Below are positions 40,309 to 49,135 of a stretch of 64,000 bases of DNA, piece by piece (positions within the stretch are counted from its first letter, which is position 1; every line of letters starts with the position of its first letter). Below the pieces are notes generated by a model, which did no database searches, was not told the DNA's origin, and saw only the letters and a list, made by a program, of their open reading frames with translations. Location of the stretch: assembly GCF_024707485.1 (NCBI RefSeq), contig NZ_CP102602.1, forward strand, positions 744,001-808,000, in the 5' to 3' direction. Source of the DNA: Thermococcus thermotolerans. Lineage in GTDB: Archaea > Methanobacteriota_B > Thermococci > Thermococcales > Thermococcaceae. A program made the position numbers and the translations under genes.

Positions 40309-40815
40309 ATGAAAATAATGTGGGCACCGTGGCGCATCGAGTACATACGCTCACCAAAGCACGACGGCTGCATATTCTGCGACTTCCCGAAGGAGAACCG
40401 CGATAGGGAGAGGCTCATCCTCTACCGCGGGAAGCACGCTTTTGTCATCATGAACAACTACCCCTACAACCCGGGCCACGTCATGATAGCCCCCTACCGG
40501 CACGTCGGGAAATGGGAAGACCTCACCGACGAGGAACTCCTTGAGATTATGAAGCTCTCCCAGCTCATGATAAAGGCCCTGAAGAAGACCATGAACCCCC
40601 ACGGCTTCAACATGGGTGTGAACCTCGGCAGGGTCGCCGGGGCAGGGATAGACGACCACGTGCACCTCCACATAGTGCCGAGGTGGAACGGTGATACCAA
40701 CTTCATGCCGGTAATAGCGGACACCAAGGTAATCCCGGAGTCGCTTGAGGAGGCCTACGAGGAACTCAAGGCCGCGATAGATGAAATAGTGGGGGAGACT
40801 TCTAAATCCTCCTGA
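40309..40815 (+). CDS. HIT-family nucleotide hydrolase/transferase
   Basis: 168 residues. Histidine triad HVHLHIVPRW (about residues 107-116), GCIFC near the N-terminus, and NPGHVMIAPYRHV. The size and CxxC resemble Ap4A phosphorylase/HIT hydrolases; the exact substrate is unknown. GGAGGTGAGGG precedes the start; a TATA-like GCTTTTAAC is at 40269-40277. It overlaps the convergent gene at 40802 by 14 bases. Confidence 0.87.
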   Translation: MKIMWAPWRIEYIRSPKHDGCIFCDFPKENRDRERLILYRGKHAFVIMNNYPYNPGHVMIAPYRHVGKWEDLTDEELLEIMKLSQLMIKALKKTMNPHGFNMGVNLGRVAGAGIDDHVHLHIVPRWNGDTNFMPVIADTKVIPESLEEAYEELKAAIDEIVGETSKSS

Positions 40816-41497
40816 CCTTTATCCTAAACGTGTCATCCAGGGGAAGGCCTTCAAAGAGGTCCGGGCCTATCTCCAGCACCGGGAGGTCGGCCTCGACCAC
40901 AGTCTCTTTGTTAAGCGGGTCCCTCACAGTGAGTCTAACTAGCCTCCCTCCCCTGACGGTTGCGGAGAGCCTGACGCCCTTCTCGGACACACCTTCGAGG
41001 ACGAAGTCCTCCCCTCTGAGCTCCCAGACTATCCTCTTGATGAGTGCAGGAGCGCTTTCGGGAGTTATGTGGTGAACCACCCCCTCGTCGGATTCCAGCT
41101 CCAGCACCGGACAGGTCGCCTGAGCACTGCAGAAGTCCCTTATCGCTTCCGCTATCCCCCTGGCGAAGATTTGAAGAGGCTTGCCCATTAGTAGTTCGCC
41201 AAATCCAGACCAGCTTGCTGTCACTTTAAGCCTGTTCCCCTGCATCTCAAAGGTTACCGTAAGCACACCCTTCTCCCCTGTAAAGGTGTAGACCGCACCG
41301 TTCTTTCTGAAGCCCAAGGCCAGTTTAAACTCATAACCAAAGTCAAAGATGAACCGGGGGACTTTGAATCTAACCGTATCGTCGTGTAAGCTCTCGAAGT
41401 ACGGGAAGAACGGAAGGGTCTTTTCCGGTTCGCTGAGAATTACCTGAAGGCTCTCCCATGAATGGGGCAGTTCTACCTCATAGCTCCTGATTTTCAT
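40802..41497 (-). CDS. Conserved hypothetical protein, SRPBCC-like N-terminal half
   Basis: Unrecognised in function. 231 residues. The N-terminal part (1-125) alternates long strands and a C-terminal helix (FGELLMGKPLQIFARGIAEAIRDFCSA), like START/SRPBCC ligand-binding folds. The second part (130-231) is beta-rich. Not membrane-bound. No strong ribosome binding site is seen. It is a monocistronic gene between the HIT and ThyX genes. Confidence 0.6.
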   Translation of the reverse strand: MKIRSYEVELPHSWESLQVILSEPEKTLPFFPYFESLHDDTVRFKVPRFIFDFGYEFKLALGFRKNGAVYTFTGEKGVLTVTFEMQGNRLKVTASWSGFGELLMGKPLQIFARGIAEAIRDFCSAQATCPVLELESDEGVVHHITPESAPALIKRIVWELRGEDFVLEGVSEKGVRLSATVRGGRLVRLTVRDPLNKETVVEADLPVLEIGPDLFEGLPLDDTFRIKVRRI

Positions 41498-41544
41498 GAT
41501 TACCCACCGAGAATTTGTGAAGAAAAGCTATGTAAAAAAGTTTC

Positions 41545-42294
41545 TTAAACCGTTGGTTTGGAACCTGCCAGGGCCTTCCATTTCTCCTTCGTCCTCTTCC
41601 AGCAGCCCGGCGGCATGAGCTCGCCCTCGGGGCAGTAGCCGAGCTGAACGCACCTGGGCCCGAGCTTGGCCCACTTTATGACGGGCCTGAGGTCATCGTT
41701 CTTTGCGATCTCCTCCAGCATCTTCCAGGCGACCTCGCGGATCTCCCACTGGGCCCTCTCGCAGGCGCGAAGGCCGAAGAAATGCTTGAGCTCACGGAGG
41801 TTCATCGTGACGACAAGCTTTGTCCTTACCGCCTGGGGCAGTATAAAGCGCGCATCCTCCTGATGAACCCCTGCATTGTGACTTTCTTCATAGAGTTCTA
41901 TCGCCTCCTTCATGAGGCGCTTCCATTTCTCATAGAGTTTCGGGCGGTTCTTTACATCCTCCGGAATCACGAAGGTCTCCTCAACGTCATCGGGGTTCAG
42001 TTTTATATATCTCTGGCTCTGCTGGGTGTAGCTGGCTATCCTGTGGCGGACGAGTTGATGCGAACAGACACGAGAACATCCCTCAACCGCAAAGGTCAGA
42101 ACTGCATGTTCCAGTATTGATTCGTGGCCGTAGCCGAGAACCTTGGGAAGGTGCATCTCGACGTCCCTATCGCTGATCCGCTCGAAAGCTTCCGTCTCCC
42201 ATTCATCCCAATAGCTTATGAGAGCCGCCCATGTGACAGTTTCCAGAGGCTTTTTTGTATAATTGACAAGGGTAACCTTGATTCCATCCCCCAT
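41545..42294 (-). CDS. thyX: FAD-dependent thymidylate synthase ThyX
   Basis: 249 residues. The ThyX signature RHRIASYTQQSQRY (RHR-x7-S-x-R, about residues 77-90) is intact, with upstream HESILEHAVLTF and downstream LRELKHFFGLRACERAQWEIR for FAD/dUMP binding. It makes dTMP from dUMP using folate and NADPH. A C-terminal CPEGELMPPGCW segment is typical of archaeal forms. I start at ATG 42294, preceded by GGTGGCGCGC, instead of the open frame's outer start. Confidence 0.93.
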   Translation of the reverse strand: MGDGIKVTLVNYTKKPLETVTWAALISYWDEWETEAFERISDRDVEMHLPKVLGYGHESILEHAVLTFAVEGCSRVCSHQLVRHRIASYTQQSQRYIKLNPDDVEETFVIPEDVKNRPKLYEKWKRLMKEAIELYEESHNAGVHQEDARFILPQAVRTKLVVTMNLRELKHFFGLRACERAQWEIREVAWKMLEEIAKNDDLRPVIKWAKLGPRCVQLGYCPEGELMPPGCWKRTKEKWKALAGSKPTV

Positions 42295-42404
42295 GCGCGC
42301 CACCAGGGATAGAAGAGGATTGAGTTTATTAGGTTTATCGCGTGATGGCAGTGTTGCCACAATAGGATTCGCCCAGAGAAAATATCAAAAAGGGGGGCAG
42401 GAGG

Positions 42405-42929
42405 TTAAATAGGTGCCGGCTCTTCGACTGGCTTGGAAAGCTCGTCAGGCAGGGAGAAGAAGGCCACTATCTCAAGTATTGCGGCAATGAGTATCAGCAG
42501 CATCCCTATCATTACAATCATGAGAATTGCTCCGACGAGGTACAGCAGTGCCGTTGTGTGGAACAGGCCGACCCCTGTCTCCTCGGAAATCATGTCGTAG
42601 CTCTGCTTCATGAACCAGACACCGACTATCATAAGAACCGCCGCCAAGATGACACCGGTGGTGGCCATTCCAAAGCTCATCATCGAGTAGCCGTATGCTC
42701 CGCCCCTAAACATGCTTCCCCAGAAGCTCCACATCGCGACAATACTGGCCAGTATGGCAAGTATGGCCGCCCACAGGTATTTAGTGAAAATCTCTTCCCG
42801 TTTTGTCACCTCTGAAATGTTTTTGACTGCCAGGATTTTCAGGACGAATCCCACAATGGCAACACCCGGTATCAGGGTGAGTATTGCGCCGATACCGCCC
42901 ATAGTTTTTGCAGACTTAAGGTCCCCCAT
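42405..42929 (-). CDS. DUF996 family membrane protein, third copy
   Basis: 174 residues, four or five predicted membrane helices. It shares TMGGIGAILTLIPG, LKILAVKNIS, SFDMISEETG-like and FFSLPDEL with the DUF996 proteins at 2046 and 2713, but is more diverged. Function unknown. ATG 42929 has GAGGTGATGG upstream. The 235-base gap to argF has no recognisable feature besides the two promoters. Confidence 0.75.
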   Translation of the reverse strand: MGDLKSAKTMGGIGAILTLIPGVAIVGFVLKILAVKNISEVTKREEIFTKYLWAAILAILASIVAMWSFWGSMFRGGAYGYSMMSFGMATTGVILAAVLMIVGVWFMKQSYDMISEETGVGLFHTTALLYLVGAILMIVMIGMLLILIAAILEIVAFFSLPDELSKPVEEPAPI

Positions 42930-43164
42930 TGCCATCACCTCACTTTTAATAGACGCACTTATCCTATAAAAACATTCACACTCATGCCAATAAAATCACC
43001 GACACATTTCCATCCGAACTGCACTGATGGATGGATATATGCCCCCGTGCCCATTACGTTTGGAAAGTCCACATGTATCGATGTTCAAAAGATTTCAGTG
43101 GCGACGCCCATTCTCCGACGAAAGGATTATTAAATCCGCTCCCCAGCTTTAGACGGTGATGCAC

Positions 43165-44112
43165 ATGGTGGTTAGCCTCGCAGGAAGGGATGTTCTCTGC
43201 CTCCAGGACTTCACGAGGGAGGAGATTGAAACTATTCTCAAAACCGCCGAGATGATGAAGATATGGAACAAGATAGGAAAGCCGCACCGCGTCCTTGAGG
43301 GAAAGACGCTCGCCATGATATTCCAGAAGCCCTCAACGAGAACAAGGATAAGCTTTGAGGTCGGCATCTACCAGCTCGGCGGCTACGGCCTCTACCTCAA
43401 CGCGAACGACCTTCAGCTGAGGAGGGGAGAGACCATAGCCGACACCGCCCGCGTTCTCAGCCGCTATGTTGACGGAATAATGGCCCGCGTCTTCGACCAC
43501 AAGGACGTTGAGGACCTCGCCAAGTACGCCGACGTTCCGGTTATCAACGGTCTCAGCGACTTCTCCCACCCGTGCCAGGCTTTAGCTGACTACCAGACCA
43601 TACTTGAGAAGAAGGGCAGGATTGCTGGCCTCAAGATAGTCTACGTCGGCGATGGAAATAACGTTGCCCACTCGCTCATGATAGCCGGAACCAAGCTTGG
43701 AGCGAACGTTGTCGTTGCAACTCCGGAGGGCTACGAGCCGGACAAGAAGGTCATCAAGTGGGCGGAGCAGAACGCGGCCGAGAGCGGTGGTTCCTTCGAG
43801 CTCCTCCACGACCCGGTCAAGGCCGTCAGGGACGCAGATGTTATTTACACCGACGTCTGGGCCAGTATGGGGCAGGAAGCTGAAGCCGAGGAGAGGAGGA
43901 AGATATTCCAGCCCTTCCAGGTCAACAGGGACCTCGTCAAGCACGCCAAGCCGGACTACATCTTCATGCACTGCCTCCCGGCCCACAGGGGAGAAGAAGT
44001 TACGGACGATGTCGTTGACTCCCCGAACAGCGTCGTCTTCGACGAGGCCGAGAACAGGCTCCACGCCCAGAAGGCGGTGATGGCCCTCATCATGGGCGGG
44101 ATTAAGGTCTGA
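43165..44112 (+). CDS. argF: Ornithine carbamoyltransferase
   Basis: 315 residues. Carbamoyl-phosphate motif STRTRISFE (about 53-61), ornithine-domain HPCQALADYQ (about 133) and C-terminal HCLPAHRGEEV (about 272) are intact; SMGQEAEAEERRKIF is the SMG loop. It makes citrulline from ornithine and carbamoyl phosphate. ATG 43165 follows GGTGATGCAC. Confidence 0.95.
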   Translation: MVVSLAGRDVLCLQDFTREEIETILKTAEMMKIWNKIGKPHRVLEGKTLAMIFQKPSTRTRISFEVGIYQLGGYGLYLNANDLQLRRGETIADTARVLSRYVDGIMARVFDHKDVEDLAKYADVPVINGLSDFSHPCQALADYQTILEKKGRIAGLKIVYVGDGNNVAHSLMIAGTKLGANVVVATPEGYEPDKKVIKWAEQNAAESGGSFELLHDPVKAVRDADVIYTDVWASMGQEAEAEERRKIFQPFQVNRDLVKHAKPDYIFMHCLPAHRGEEVTDDVVDSPNSVVFDEAENRLHAQKAVMALIMGGIKV

Positions 44113-44167
44113 TTCTCTTCTATTTTTCTGGTTTTGAAGTTCAGCAAAGAAATGCTTATAAACAAAG

Positions 44168-44204
44168 AAACTTACTCTAAAGTATGATACTCGTGAGTAA
44201 GTTT
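44168..44204. promoter_or_regulatory. Inverted repeat spanning the start of the DUF234 ATPase gene
   Basis: AAACTTACTC (44168-44177) and GAGTAAGTTT (44195-44204) are a perfect 10-base inverted repeat around a 17-base centre that itself holds GTATGATAC and the start codon. With TATA-like CTTATAAAC at 44155-44163, transcription should begin inside it. Likely operator, possibly autoregulatory. Confidence 0.5.
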
Positions 44205-45554
44205 ATTGACCGTGAAAGGGAGCTTGAGTTCCTGAGGAGCAGATACCGTTCCGAAAGGCCCGAACTGATAATCCTATACGGTCGGAGGAGGATAGGCAAG
44301 ACGTATCTTCTTCAGAAGTTCCTTTCCGAGGTTGATGGGGTCTATCTGCTCGCCGAGGAGAGCGAGACAATTCTTGAGGACTTCTCCGAAAGGCTCGCCG
44401 AATACTTCAACGACCCTCTCCTGAGGGAGAACCCGCTCCAGAACTGGAGGGCGTTCTTCACTTATCTCGCGGGAAAAAGCTCTGAAAGGCTCGTCGTAGT
44501 AATAGATGAAGTCCAGTATATAGCGAAAGCCCAAAGAGACTTTCTCAGCGTCCTTCAAAAGTACTGGGATACTCATCTCTCAGAGACAAAGATAATGCTG
44601 ATCCTCTGCGGCTCGCTGGTTTCATTCATGGAGGGTATTCTTTCAGCTAAATCCCCCATCTACGGAAGGAGAACCGGGGCGTGGAAAGTTGAGGAAATGG
44701 ATTTCTTCAATGTAAGAAAATTCTACCCGCTGAGCACCGCGGAGGCACTCCACGTTTACTCCGTCTTTGGGGGAGTCCCACAGTACTGGGTGGATTACAA
44801 TCCAGAGCTTGACTTCTGGGACAACCTTCGCAATCTCCTGCTGTCTAAGGGCGCAAAATACTACGACGAACCCAAATATCTGCTTAAGCAGGAGCTAAGG
44901 GATGTCTCGCGGTACTTCTCCATACTGAGGGCGATAGCACTTGGATACAACCGCTTCGGCCAGATAGCCGACAAGGCCAAGGTCGATGTCAACTCGCTCG
45001 GCAAGTACCTCAACGTTCTTGAGGAGATGGGATACGTCGGAGAGGAGAAGCCCATCGTGGGAAGGGGAAGGAGCATCTACAAAATAACCGACAGGCTCTT
45101 CAACTTCTGGTTCCGCTTTGTCTACCCGAGGAAAAGCGAGATCGAGATGGGATTCGATGTTGTGGAGGACATCAAGTTCAGGTTTAACGAATACATTGGC
45201 TTCGTTTTCGAGGAGATAGTGAGGCAGTTCTTGGTTGAGCTTAACAGGGCTGGAAGGTTACCGTTCAGGTTCACAAAAGTTGGAAGGTGGTGGCATAAAG
45301 GGGAAGAGATTGACCTCGTGGCTTTGAACGAGAAGGAGAGAAAGGTGCTCTTCGTCGAGGTTAAGTGGAAAGACCTGAGCGAGAGGGAGGCGAGGGGGAT
45401 TCTCAAAGACCTGAAGAGAAAGAGTAAGCTCGTCGGTCTCGATGATTGGGAGAAAAGCTGCGGTCTTGTGGCAAAGAGCGTTGAGGGGAAGGAAAAGCTA
45501 AGAGCTGAGGGCTGGCTTGTGTGGGATTTGGAGGACTTCGAAAGGCTTATTTGA
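44184..45554 (+). CDS. Archaeal AAA ATPase with DUF234 nuclease-like C-terminus
   Basis: 456 residues. It has the STAND-like archaeal ATPase domain: Walker A GRRRIGKTYL (about 32-41), Walker B LVVVIDEVQYI (about 107-117). A winged-helix region (about 250-300, GQIADKAKVDVNSLGKYLNVLEEMGYV) follows. The DUF234 C-terminus ends in a PD-(D/E)xK-like GEEIDLVALNEKERKVLFVEVKWK. This family is abundant, mobile and functionally unassigned in archaea; a defence or DNA-maintenance role is often guessed. A leaderless start at ATG 44184 is implied. It begins the accessory island after argF. Confidence 0.85.
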   Translation: MILVSKFIDRERELEFLRSRYRSERPELIILYGRRRIGKTYLLQKFLSEVDGVYLLAEESETILEDFSERLAEYFNDPLLRENPLQNWRAFFTYLAGKSSERLVVVIDEVQYIAKAQRDFLSVLQKYWDTHLSETKIMLILCGSLVSFMEGILSAKSPIYGRRTGAWKVEEMDFFNVRKFYPLSTAEALHVYSVFGGVPQYWVDYNPELDFWDNLRNLLLSKGAKYYDEPKYLLKQELRDVSRYFSILRAIALGYNRFGQIADKAKVDVNSLGKYLNVLEEMGYVGEEKPIVGRGRSIYKITDRLFNFWFRFVYPRKSEIEMGFDVVEDIKFRFNEYIGFVFEEIVRQFLVELNRAGRLPFRFTKVGRWWHKGEEIDLVALNEKERKVLFVEVKWKDLSEREARGILKDLKRKSKLVGLDDWEKSCGLVAKSVEGKEKLRAEGWLVWDLEDFERLI

Positions 45555-45588
45555 GGATTTAAGCTTAATTGGTTGGAGGCGAGTAGCG

Positions 45589-46717
45589 ATGGTCATCCCT
45601 AAAACGTTGCCCAAAAAGAAAGGAAAAATAAAAGAAAAGGGGTTACTGCGAGAGAAAGAGGTGCCAGTAGATTACTACCACGTATACGGTGACACAAACA
45701 CTGTGATCTCTTCAATACTTGGCGGAGAATACCCTCCAACAAACACACACACCCATACTCAACCACAAAGAATTCGCCATTATATCAGAGCACCATGCAG
45801 ACAGTGCAGCATACGAAACGCTCATCGGTGGGGTGCACCAGATCTTCGAAGCCCATTCAAAGAAAACAGATCCAGGTGATAAGACAGAAAAAATACTCGA
45901 GTACATTGTAGACACTTTCGGCAAGAAAAACGGCGAGGAATTCGTATATCTGTCAGACAGCGAACCCAAGCGCTTGGAGCAATACGATAAAAAACCAGTC
46001 ATAATATTGCAGCCTTTCGACTCTGCAGCAGACGCTCTTGAAAAGGAACTTGCACAAAAAATGATAGACGAAATAGAGTTTCAGGAGCGAGTACTGACAA
46101 AAAATGAGAAGGAAAAAATACAGAAAGCTGCAAAACTAATAATACGTGCTGCAAAGAAAATGAAGAAACTAATGGAAGATAGGCCAGTATGGGACTACAA
46201 CGCTCTCGCAGATGCACAGGCACGACTGTATAAACAGCCACACTTGCTTGCAAGAGAAGCGGCAGAAATCCTGGGCATCGATCCGCTTGAGCATTTCCAG
46301 GAAGAGATAATGGAGCTCGCAAAGATGTTTCCCAAAACTATAAAGCCGGAAAAAACATACGGCGACCGCTGGTACGAATTCCTCAAAAAGAAGGGAATTG
46401 GCCCTGAGGGGCTCAATCCCGGGAGAAGGGAGAAACCGGAGAAGCAGAAAACCCGGGAACACGTCCCGGCGAAGGTACAGAATCTCCTCGGCATTCTCAA
46501 TGGATTGAAGTTCGCGGACTACTCAGAAAATGCCATCCAGAAAGCCATCAGAAGCCTTGAGCTTGAGGTCGAGAGGCTCTCGAAGAACCCGATGGAGAAC
46601 CTTGAGCTGATAGGCCTTTACTGCCTCGTCATTCGAGCGCTGGAAAATGGCGATTTCGGAAGGGCCGAGGAAATGCTGAAGGATCTCTCTGGCCGTTATC
46701 CTTCTGGGGCTTTGTGA
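45589..46717 (+). pseudogene. Frameshifted gene of unknown function, interrupted at an (AC)5 tract
   Basis: ATG 45589 with GGAGGCGA upstream opens a frame (VIPKTLPKKKGKIKEKGLL...GGEYPPTNTHT) that is diverted after 45752 and stops at 45879 (96 residues). The adjacent frame continues the protein from about 45753 (PILNHKEFAIISEHHADSAAYETLIGG) to 46717. Adding one AC unit at 45743-45752, or removing one base there, gives an unbroken 375-376-residue product. The 3' quarter (from about 46380) is GC-richer than the AT-rich front, suggesting a mosaic. No family recognised; the C-terminal part is helical. It may be a dead gene, a sequencing error, or a slippage switch. Confidence 0.65.
45743..45752 (+). 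repeat. (AC)5 dinucleotide tract at the frameshift
   Basis: Five AC units within the coding region. One more unit would join the two reading frames of the surrounding gene. Confidence 0.6.
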
Positions 46718-46857
46718 AAGGCCCCTTTCATAACAAATTTTATGGAAGCTGGCTTTCACAAATGGTGCAATTTATGAAAGTGCACTTTCATAAAACGGCA
46801 CGTCTGTGAAAGTGGAGTTTCATAAATCTTATAAGTTATGAAAGCACACTTTCACAC
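46712..46857. promoter_or_regulatory. Array of five palindromic operators before the DUF4143 ATPase gene
   Basis: Five 22-24-base palindromes built on TTATGAAAG(TG)/(CA)CTTTCATAA at 46712-46733, 46740-46761, 46771-46794, 46804-46825 and 46836-46857. The third is perfect over 24 bases; the others have two to five mismatched or wobble pairs. Their centres are 28, 32, 32 and 32 bases apart, three helical turns. The TATA-like CTTATAAG (46827-46834) lies between the fourth and fifth, and the last abuts the ATG at 46858. This looks like cooperative repression by a dimeric regulator; iteron-like replication repeats are an alternative. Confidence 0.7.
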
Positions 46858-48177
46858 ATGGCAGTTAAGGTAGTCAAACTCGTCAGGTACAACCCCTGGT
46901 GGAAGGGTGAAGAGTGGGAAAAGGAAGACTACGACCTATCCAGAGCCAAGGAGATCATCCCGCGAAAGACGATTGAAGTTAAGGGAGGCTCAGTAACACT
47001 CATAAGGGGCATCAGGAGGGCAGGAAAGAGCTTCTACCTCAAAATGCTCATCAGTGGACTAATAGAAAACGGCGTTGAGTCGAGGAGAATAGTTTACATT
47101 CCCTCAGACCGGTTCACGAAGGGCGAAGTCAAGGCCTTCATAGAGGAGCTGAGGATTAGGCATGGCAGTCTTTATGTCTTCCTTGACGAGATAACCTACC
47201 TTAGAGACTGGAGACTCCTCCTCAAGGAGCTCGGCGAAGAGGGGATAACCACGGTGGCGACAGGCTCGAATCCCGTTGAGCTGAAGAGAGAAAGTGAACT
47301 CCTGCCAGGGAGAGGAATAGAAGGCAACGAATATTACTTCAACCCGCTGAGCTTTAGGGAGTTTGCACGCTTTATGAAGCCCAAGTTGCCTCGGGCATCT
47401 TTCAGCTACCGTGAACCGGAAATTGATGACCTTATACCCTGGTACGAGGAAATTGAGGGACTTTTCTATGCATATCTTCAGACGGGTGGCTTTCCGGAGG
47501 CAGTGACTGACTTTAAAAACCATGGAGAAATTAAAGAAGAGCGCTACGAGGAGATAATAAGGCTGGTCCTCGGCGAGATCGCCAAATCCGGAAAGAGTGA
47601 AGAGATTGCGAGGGAGCTCTTAGAGACGATTTTCAGGCTCAAAGGCAACCGCGTTGATTACGTAACCCTGGCTGGGGAAATCGGAGTTTCTCACCCCACT
47701 GTCAGGGAGTACTTAGCGACCCTTGAGAGCGCGAGAGTGATTTACACCCTTGAGGCCTGGGACGTGAGCAGAAATAGGCACGCCCACAGAAAGGAGAAGA
47801 AGATAGTCTTCCAGAGTCCACTCATAGCGACGGCTCTGGCGGTTTACCTTGGAGATGACCCTGTTGAGTTCGTTGAGACCAACATGGAGTGGCTCGTCGA
47901 AAACACCGTCGCTTCCCACGTCATATGGCACCTTGAGGAGCCCATACTCCGGGAAAAGCACTCCCTCGCGGGGTTCTACTACGACAGGAACAAGGAGTGT
48001 GACCTCGTGATAAAGGAGCGCGGAAAGTTCTTCGGAATCGAGGTTAAGTACGGAAAGGTTAAGAAGAAGCGGTACTCCTTCCCTGTGCTCTATCTATCGA
48101 AGGACGAGCTTGGGGAAGACACCGTTCCGGTCTCGCTCTACCTCTACGGCCTTGAGAAAAGTGCAAGGTCAATATGA
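46858..48177 (+). CDS. AAA ATPase with DUF4143 C-terminus
   Basis: 439 residues. P-loop RGIRRAGKSFYL (about 50-61), Walker B LYVFLDEITYL (about 103-113), and sensor ATGSNPVEL. A winged-helix (about 265-300, VTLAGEIGVSHPTVREYLATLESARVIYTL) precedes the DUF4143 region with a PD-(D/E)xK-like NKECDLVIKERGKFFGIEVKYGK. Same broad class as the DUF234 ATPase 1.3 kb upstream. The start ATG directly follows the last operator palindrome, implying leaderless, tightly controlled expression; its own winged helix is the obvious candidate for binding the array, but this is inference. Confidence 0.85.
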   Translation: MAVKVVKLVRYNPWWKGEEWEKEDYDLSRAKEIIPRKTIEVKGGSVTLIRGIRRAGKSFYLKMLISGLIENGVESRRIVYIPSDRFTKGEVKAFIEELRIRHGSLYVFLDEITYLRDWRLLLKELGEEGITTVATGSNPVELKRESELLPGRGIEGNEYYFNPLSFREFARFMKPKLPRASFSYREPEIDDLIPWYEEIEGLFYAYLQTGGFPEAVTDFKNHGEIKEERYEEIIRLVLGEIAKSGKSEEIARELLETIFRLKGNRVDYVTLAGEIGVSHPTVREYLATLESARVIYTLEAWDVSRNRHAHRKEKKIVFQSPLIATALAVYLGDDPVEFVETNMEWLVENTVASHVIWHLEEPILREKHSLAGFYYDRNKECDLVIKERGKFFGIEVKYGKVKKKRYSFPVLYLSKDELGEDTVPVSLYLYGLEKSARSI

Positions 48178-48205
48178 TTTTAAACCCTTCCCCCAACTTC
48201 CCACC

Positions 48206-49135
48206 ATGCTGGAAAAGCTCTTCAGCCTCGGCTACTCCAAGGCCTTCGCGGAGAGGTATTACGAGCTATGGGGAGAGAGGGCTCTGGCCATAGCCGAGGC
48301 CATGGAAAAGCCCCTTCCGAGGTGCTTCCGCGTAAACACGCTCAGAATAGAGGTTCTAAAGCTCACCAAGCTCCTCAATAAGAAGGGCTTCCAGTTCAGG
48401 CGCGTCCCCTGGGCGAGAGAAGGCTTCTGCCTGACGCGGAAACCCTTTTCGATAACCTCAACGCCGGAATATTTGAGCGGTCTCCTCTACATACAGGAGG
48501 CCAGTTCGATGTATCCGCCAGTTGCACTCGAACCGAAGCCGGGAGAAGTTGTCGCAGACATGGCCGCCGCGCCAGGGGGGAAGACGAGCTATATGGCCCA
48601 GCTCATGGAGAACGGGGGTATAATCTACGCCTTCGACGTCGGCGAGGAGCGCTTGAAGGAGACGAGGTTGAACCTCTCAAGGCTGGGGGTTACGAACACC
48701 GTCCTCATCCACAAGTCTTCGCTCCACATAGACGAGCTGGAGATTGAGTTCGATAAAATCCTTCTCGATGCCCCGTGCACCGGCTCCGGAACGATACACA
48801 AGAACCCCAAGCGAAAGGCCAACAGAACGATGGAGGACGTTAAGTTCTGCCAGAACCTCCAGATGAAGCTCCTTGAGAAGGGCCTAAGCGTCCTCAAGAG
48901 AGGTGGAACCCTCGTTTACTCTACCTGCTCCCTTGAGCCGGAGGAGAACGAGCTCGTAATCCAGTGGGTCATTGACAGCTTTGACGTCGAGCTCCTGCCC
49001 CTCCGCTACGGCGAGCCGGCCTTGACGAATCCCTTTGGAACGGAGCTAAGCGAAGAAATAAGAAAGGCAAGGCGGTTCTATCCGGACAGGCACGGGACGA
49101 GCGGATTCTTCGTGGCAAAGCTCAGGAAGCTTTAA
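48206..49135 (+). CDS. NOL1/NOP2/Sun-family tRNA/rRNA m5C methyltransferase
   Basis: 309 residues. SAM motif I ADMAAAPGGKTSY (about 112-124), motif IV LLDAPCTGSG with a Cys, motif VI YSTCSLEPEEN with the catalytic Cys. The short N-terminal domain (about 1-90) lacks a PUA extension. Family members methylate cytosine C5 in RNA. Start at ATG 48206 is near a TATA-like AATATGATTTTAAAC. It ends overlapping the convergent gene by 4 bases. Confidence 0.9.
   Translation: MLEKLFSLGYSKAFAERYYELWGERALAIAEAMEKPLPRCFRVNTLRIEVLKLTKLLNKKGFQFRRVPWAREGFCLTRKPFSITSTPEYLSGLLYIQEASSMYPPVALEPKPGEVVADMAAAPGGKTSYMAQLMENGGIIYAFDVGEERLKETRLNLSRLGVTNTVLIHKSSLHIDELEIEFDKILLDAPCTGSGTIHKNPKRKANRTMEDVKFCQNLQMKLLEKGLSVLKRGGTLVYSTCSLEPEENELVIQWVIDSFDVELLPLRYGEPALTNPFGTELSEEIRKARRFYPDRHGTSGFFVAKLRKL

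Noticed and set aside
40181-40357. N-terminal extension of phosphoglycerate mutase
   Set aside because: The extension covers the divergent HIT promoter and start; ATG 40180 has a good ribosome binding site and matches the family's N-terminus.
42930-43164. Regulatory element or RNA between DUF996 and argF
   Set aside because: Only weak TATA-like sequences; no repeat, hairpin or box motifs I could support.
46712-46857. CRISPR-like repeat array
   Set aside because: Repeats are palindromic and imperfect, gaps are only about 6-10 bases, and the array abuts a start codon with a TATA box inside; operator array fits better.
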